Part shown: one piece after another, positions 63,219 through 64,000 of the stretch
Numbering within the stretch: the stretch's first letter is position 1
Layout of the letters: every line of letters starts with the position of its first letter
Origin: Spirosoma sp. 48-14
GTDB taxonomy: Bacteria > Bacteroidota > Bacteroidia > Cytophagales > Spirosomataceae
Reading direction: 5' to 3'
Length of the DNA stretch: 64,000 bases
NCBI RefSeq assembly: GCF_001898575.1
Contig: NZ_MKUD01000009.1
Location: 1-64,000 of the forward strand
Position numbers and translations under genes: made by a program
The notes under the pieces: model-generated
What the model was told of the DNA's origin: nothing
Seen by the model: only the letters and a program-made list of their open reading frames with translations
The model's database searches: none

Positions 63219-64000
63219 ATGAGAAACCCTTACGTTTATTTTTTGAGCCTTCTACTGACGGCTTACTGTCTATTAACCAATCGATGTGCTGCCCAAACCG
63301 ATTCAGTTATTGTAACGGGGCGAATCCGGCATCTTTCGGCACAGCTCTACCGCGAATCGCCAACGGTATTTATAAGTCGAAATAATATTCTGCAGGCTAG
63401 TCGTGAGCTGGTTCGTCCGGCCCCGCTTAATCTGGACGGCACCTTTCGGGTATCGTTGCCGCTGATTTATCCGCAGGAAGAAATGTATTTTAACTACGGT
63501 CGTATTTCGACGGCCTTTCTGGCATCGGCAGGTACACTCAACATTGAACTGGATGCCGATTCCCTCTTTTCTGTAGCCGTTCCGTTTAAATTCGGCGGTG
63601 TCAATGCGCAGGTAAACAGTCAGTTTGCCCGCTATAAAGCCTTTGAAGCCACCTATCCACTCAAACCAGATGGTCGAAAGCTATCCACGCAAATAGCCAA
63701 TCTGGGCGATGAAGCGGCTTATCGGATTGTTTCGAGCGCTTATCAGGCTCCATTTGTGGCTTTTGCAGCCAAAGAAAAGCCATTTCCACTACTCAAACGT
63801 TGGGTTGGCTTCGTCAATCGCTACAATGCTGCTGCCTTTGTATATGACAAGGCGACGTACGAAAATGAGAATATCAGTAAAGCACTGAATGATTCGTTAC
63901 GCCCACCCAATGACCAGTTTTTAACGGCTGCGCGGGCATCGGCTATGAATCGTTTTGCTACCTACACCTCCCAACGGCTGACAGCCGAAACAGGTCGAAC
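63219..64000 (+). CDS. Secreted protein, 3' part outside the window
   Basis: The ATG at 63219 opens a frame that runs to the window end (260 full codons). A signal peptide (MRNPYVYFLSLLLTAYCLLTNRCAAQ) leads to a mature part with beta-rich sequence (VTGRIRHLSAQLY, LNLDGTFRVSLPLIYPQEEMYFNYG) and then a helical region (PNDQFLTAARASAMNRFATYTSQRL). This looks like the N-terminal part of Bacteroidota thioredoxin-like or TlpA-type proteins, but no CxxC is visible before the edge. Function remains open. Confidence 0.55.
   Translation, partial: MRNPYVYFLSLLLTAYCLLTNRCAAQTDSVIVTGRIRHLSAQLYRESPTVFISRNNILQASRELVRPAPLNLDGTFRVSLPLIYPQEEMYFNYGRISTAFLASAGTLNIELDADSLFSVAVPFKFGGVNAQVNSQFARYKAFEATYPLKPDGRKLSTQIANLGDEAAYRIVSSAYQAPFVAFAAKEKPFPLLKRWVGFVNRYNAAAFVYDKATYENENISKALNDSLRPPNDQFLTAARASAMNRFATYTSQRLTAETGR

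Overview
The window looks like chromosome of a member of the Bacteroidota, most likely order Cytophagales and close to Spirosoma. The reasons are a SusC/SusD pair, a FtsL-like protein of the Bacteroidota type, a DUF3078 and a DUF6249 protein, an outer-membrane receptor of the OMP_b-brl_3 type, weak Shine-Dalgarno signals, and at least one good promoter of the Bacteroidota form (TTG, about 20 nt, TAnnTTTG). MurE carries the DNPR motif, so the cell wall should contain meso-diaminopimelate. I see no tRNA, rRNA, CRISPR array, insertion sequence or phage gene.

Left part (1-16.1 kb): a truncated secreted protein; a Tat-exported Gfo/Idh/MocA oxidoreductase; then a glycan-use locus. In this locus a large membrane-spanning one-component regulator (beta-propeller, Y_Y_Y domain, LuxR-type HTH) is divergent from SusC, SusD, a LamG lipoprotein and two glucoamylase-family (PF10091, GH144-like) proteins. 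The set resembles a beta-1,2-glucan utilisation locus. A haem c plus FG-GAP lipoprotein faces it.

Middle left (16-23.4 kb): a J-domain protein, a Fic AMP-transferase with its own inhibitory motif and a palindrome at its start codon, an S9A oligopeptidase, a DUF3431 protein and an M28 peptidase.

Centre (23.4-44.4 kb): the division and cell wall (dcw) cluster in two blocks. Block one is ftsL-like, ftsI, murE, mraY; block two is murD, ftsW, murG, murC, ftsQ, ftsA, ftsZ. Between them lie rplM, rpsI, rpsB and tsf, and then an ECF sigma factor with a hydrophobic tail, a small protein, an MscS-like channel, a DUF3078 protein and mscL. No mraZ or rsmH precedes ftsL, and murF is absent from the window.

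Right part (44.4-64 kb): an AlkD-like protein, ffh, glpD, small envelope proteins, a trehalase divergent from an MFS transporter, an outer-membrane receptor, a DUF6249 / ECF sigma / two-TM protein group, a D-aminoacylase-type amidohydrolase, a DinB protein, an M1 aminopeptidase, nuoC and a truncated secreted protein.

Many gene borders carry long inverted repeats. Several are built from 7-8 bp tandem units, and two are interlocked (order A, B, A', B'). Besides the split dcw cluster, the points most worth a second look are the sigma/mechanosensitive-channel group, the interlocked repeats, the unusual FtsZ C-terminus and an apparent frameshift in the trehalase signal peptide.
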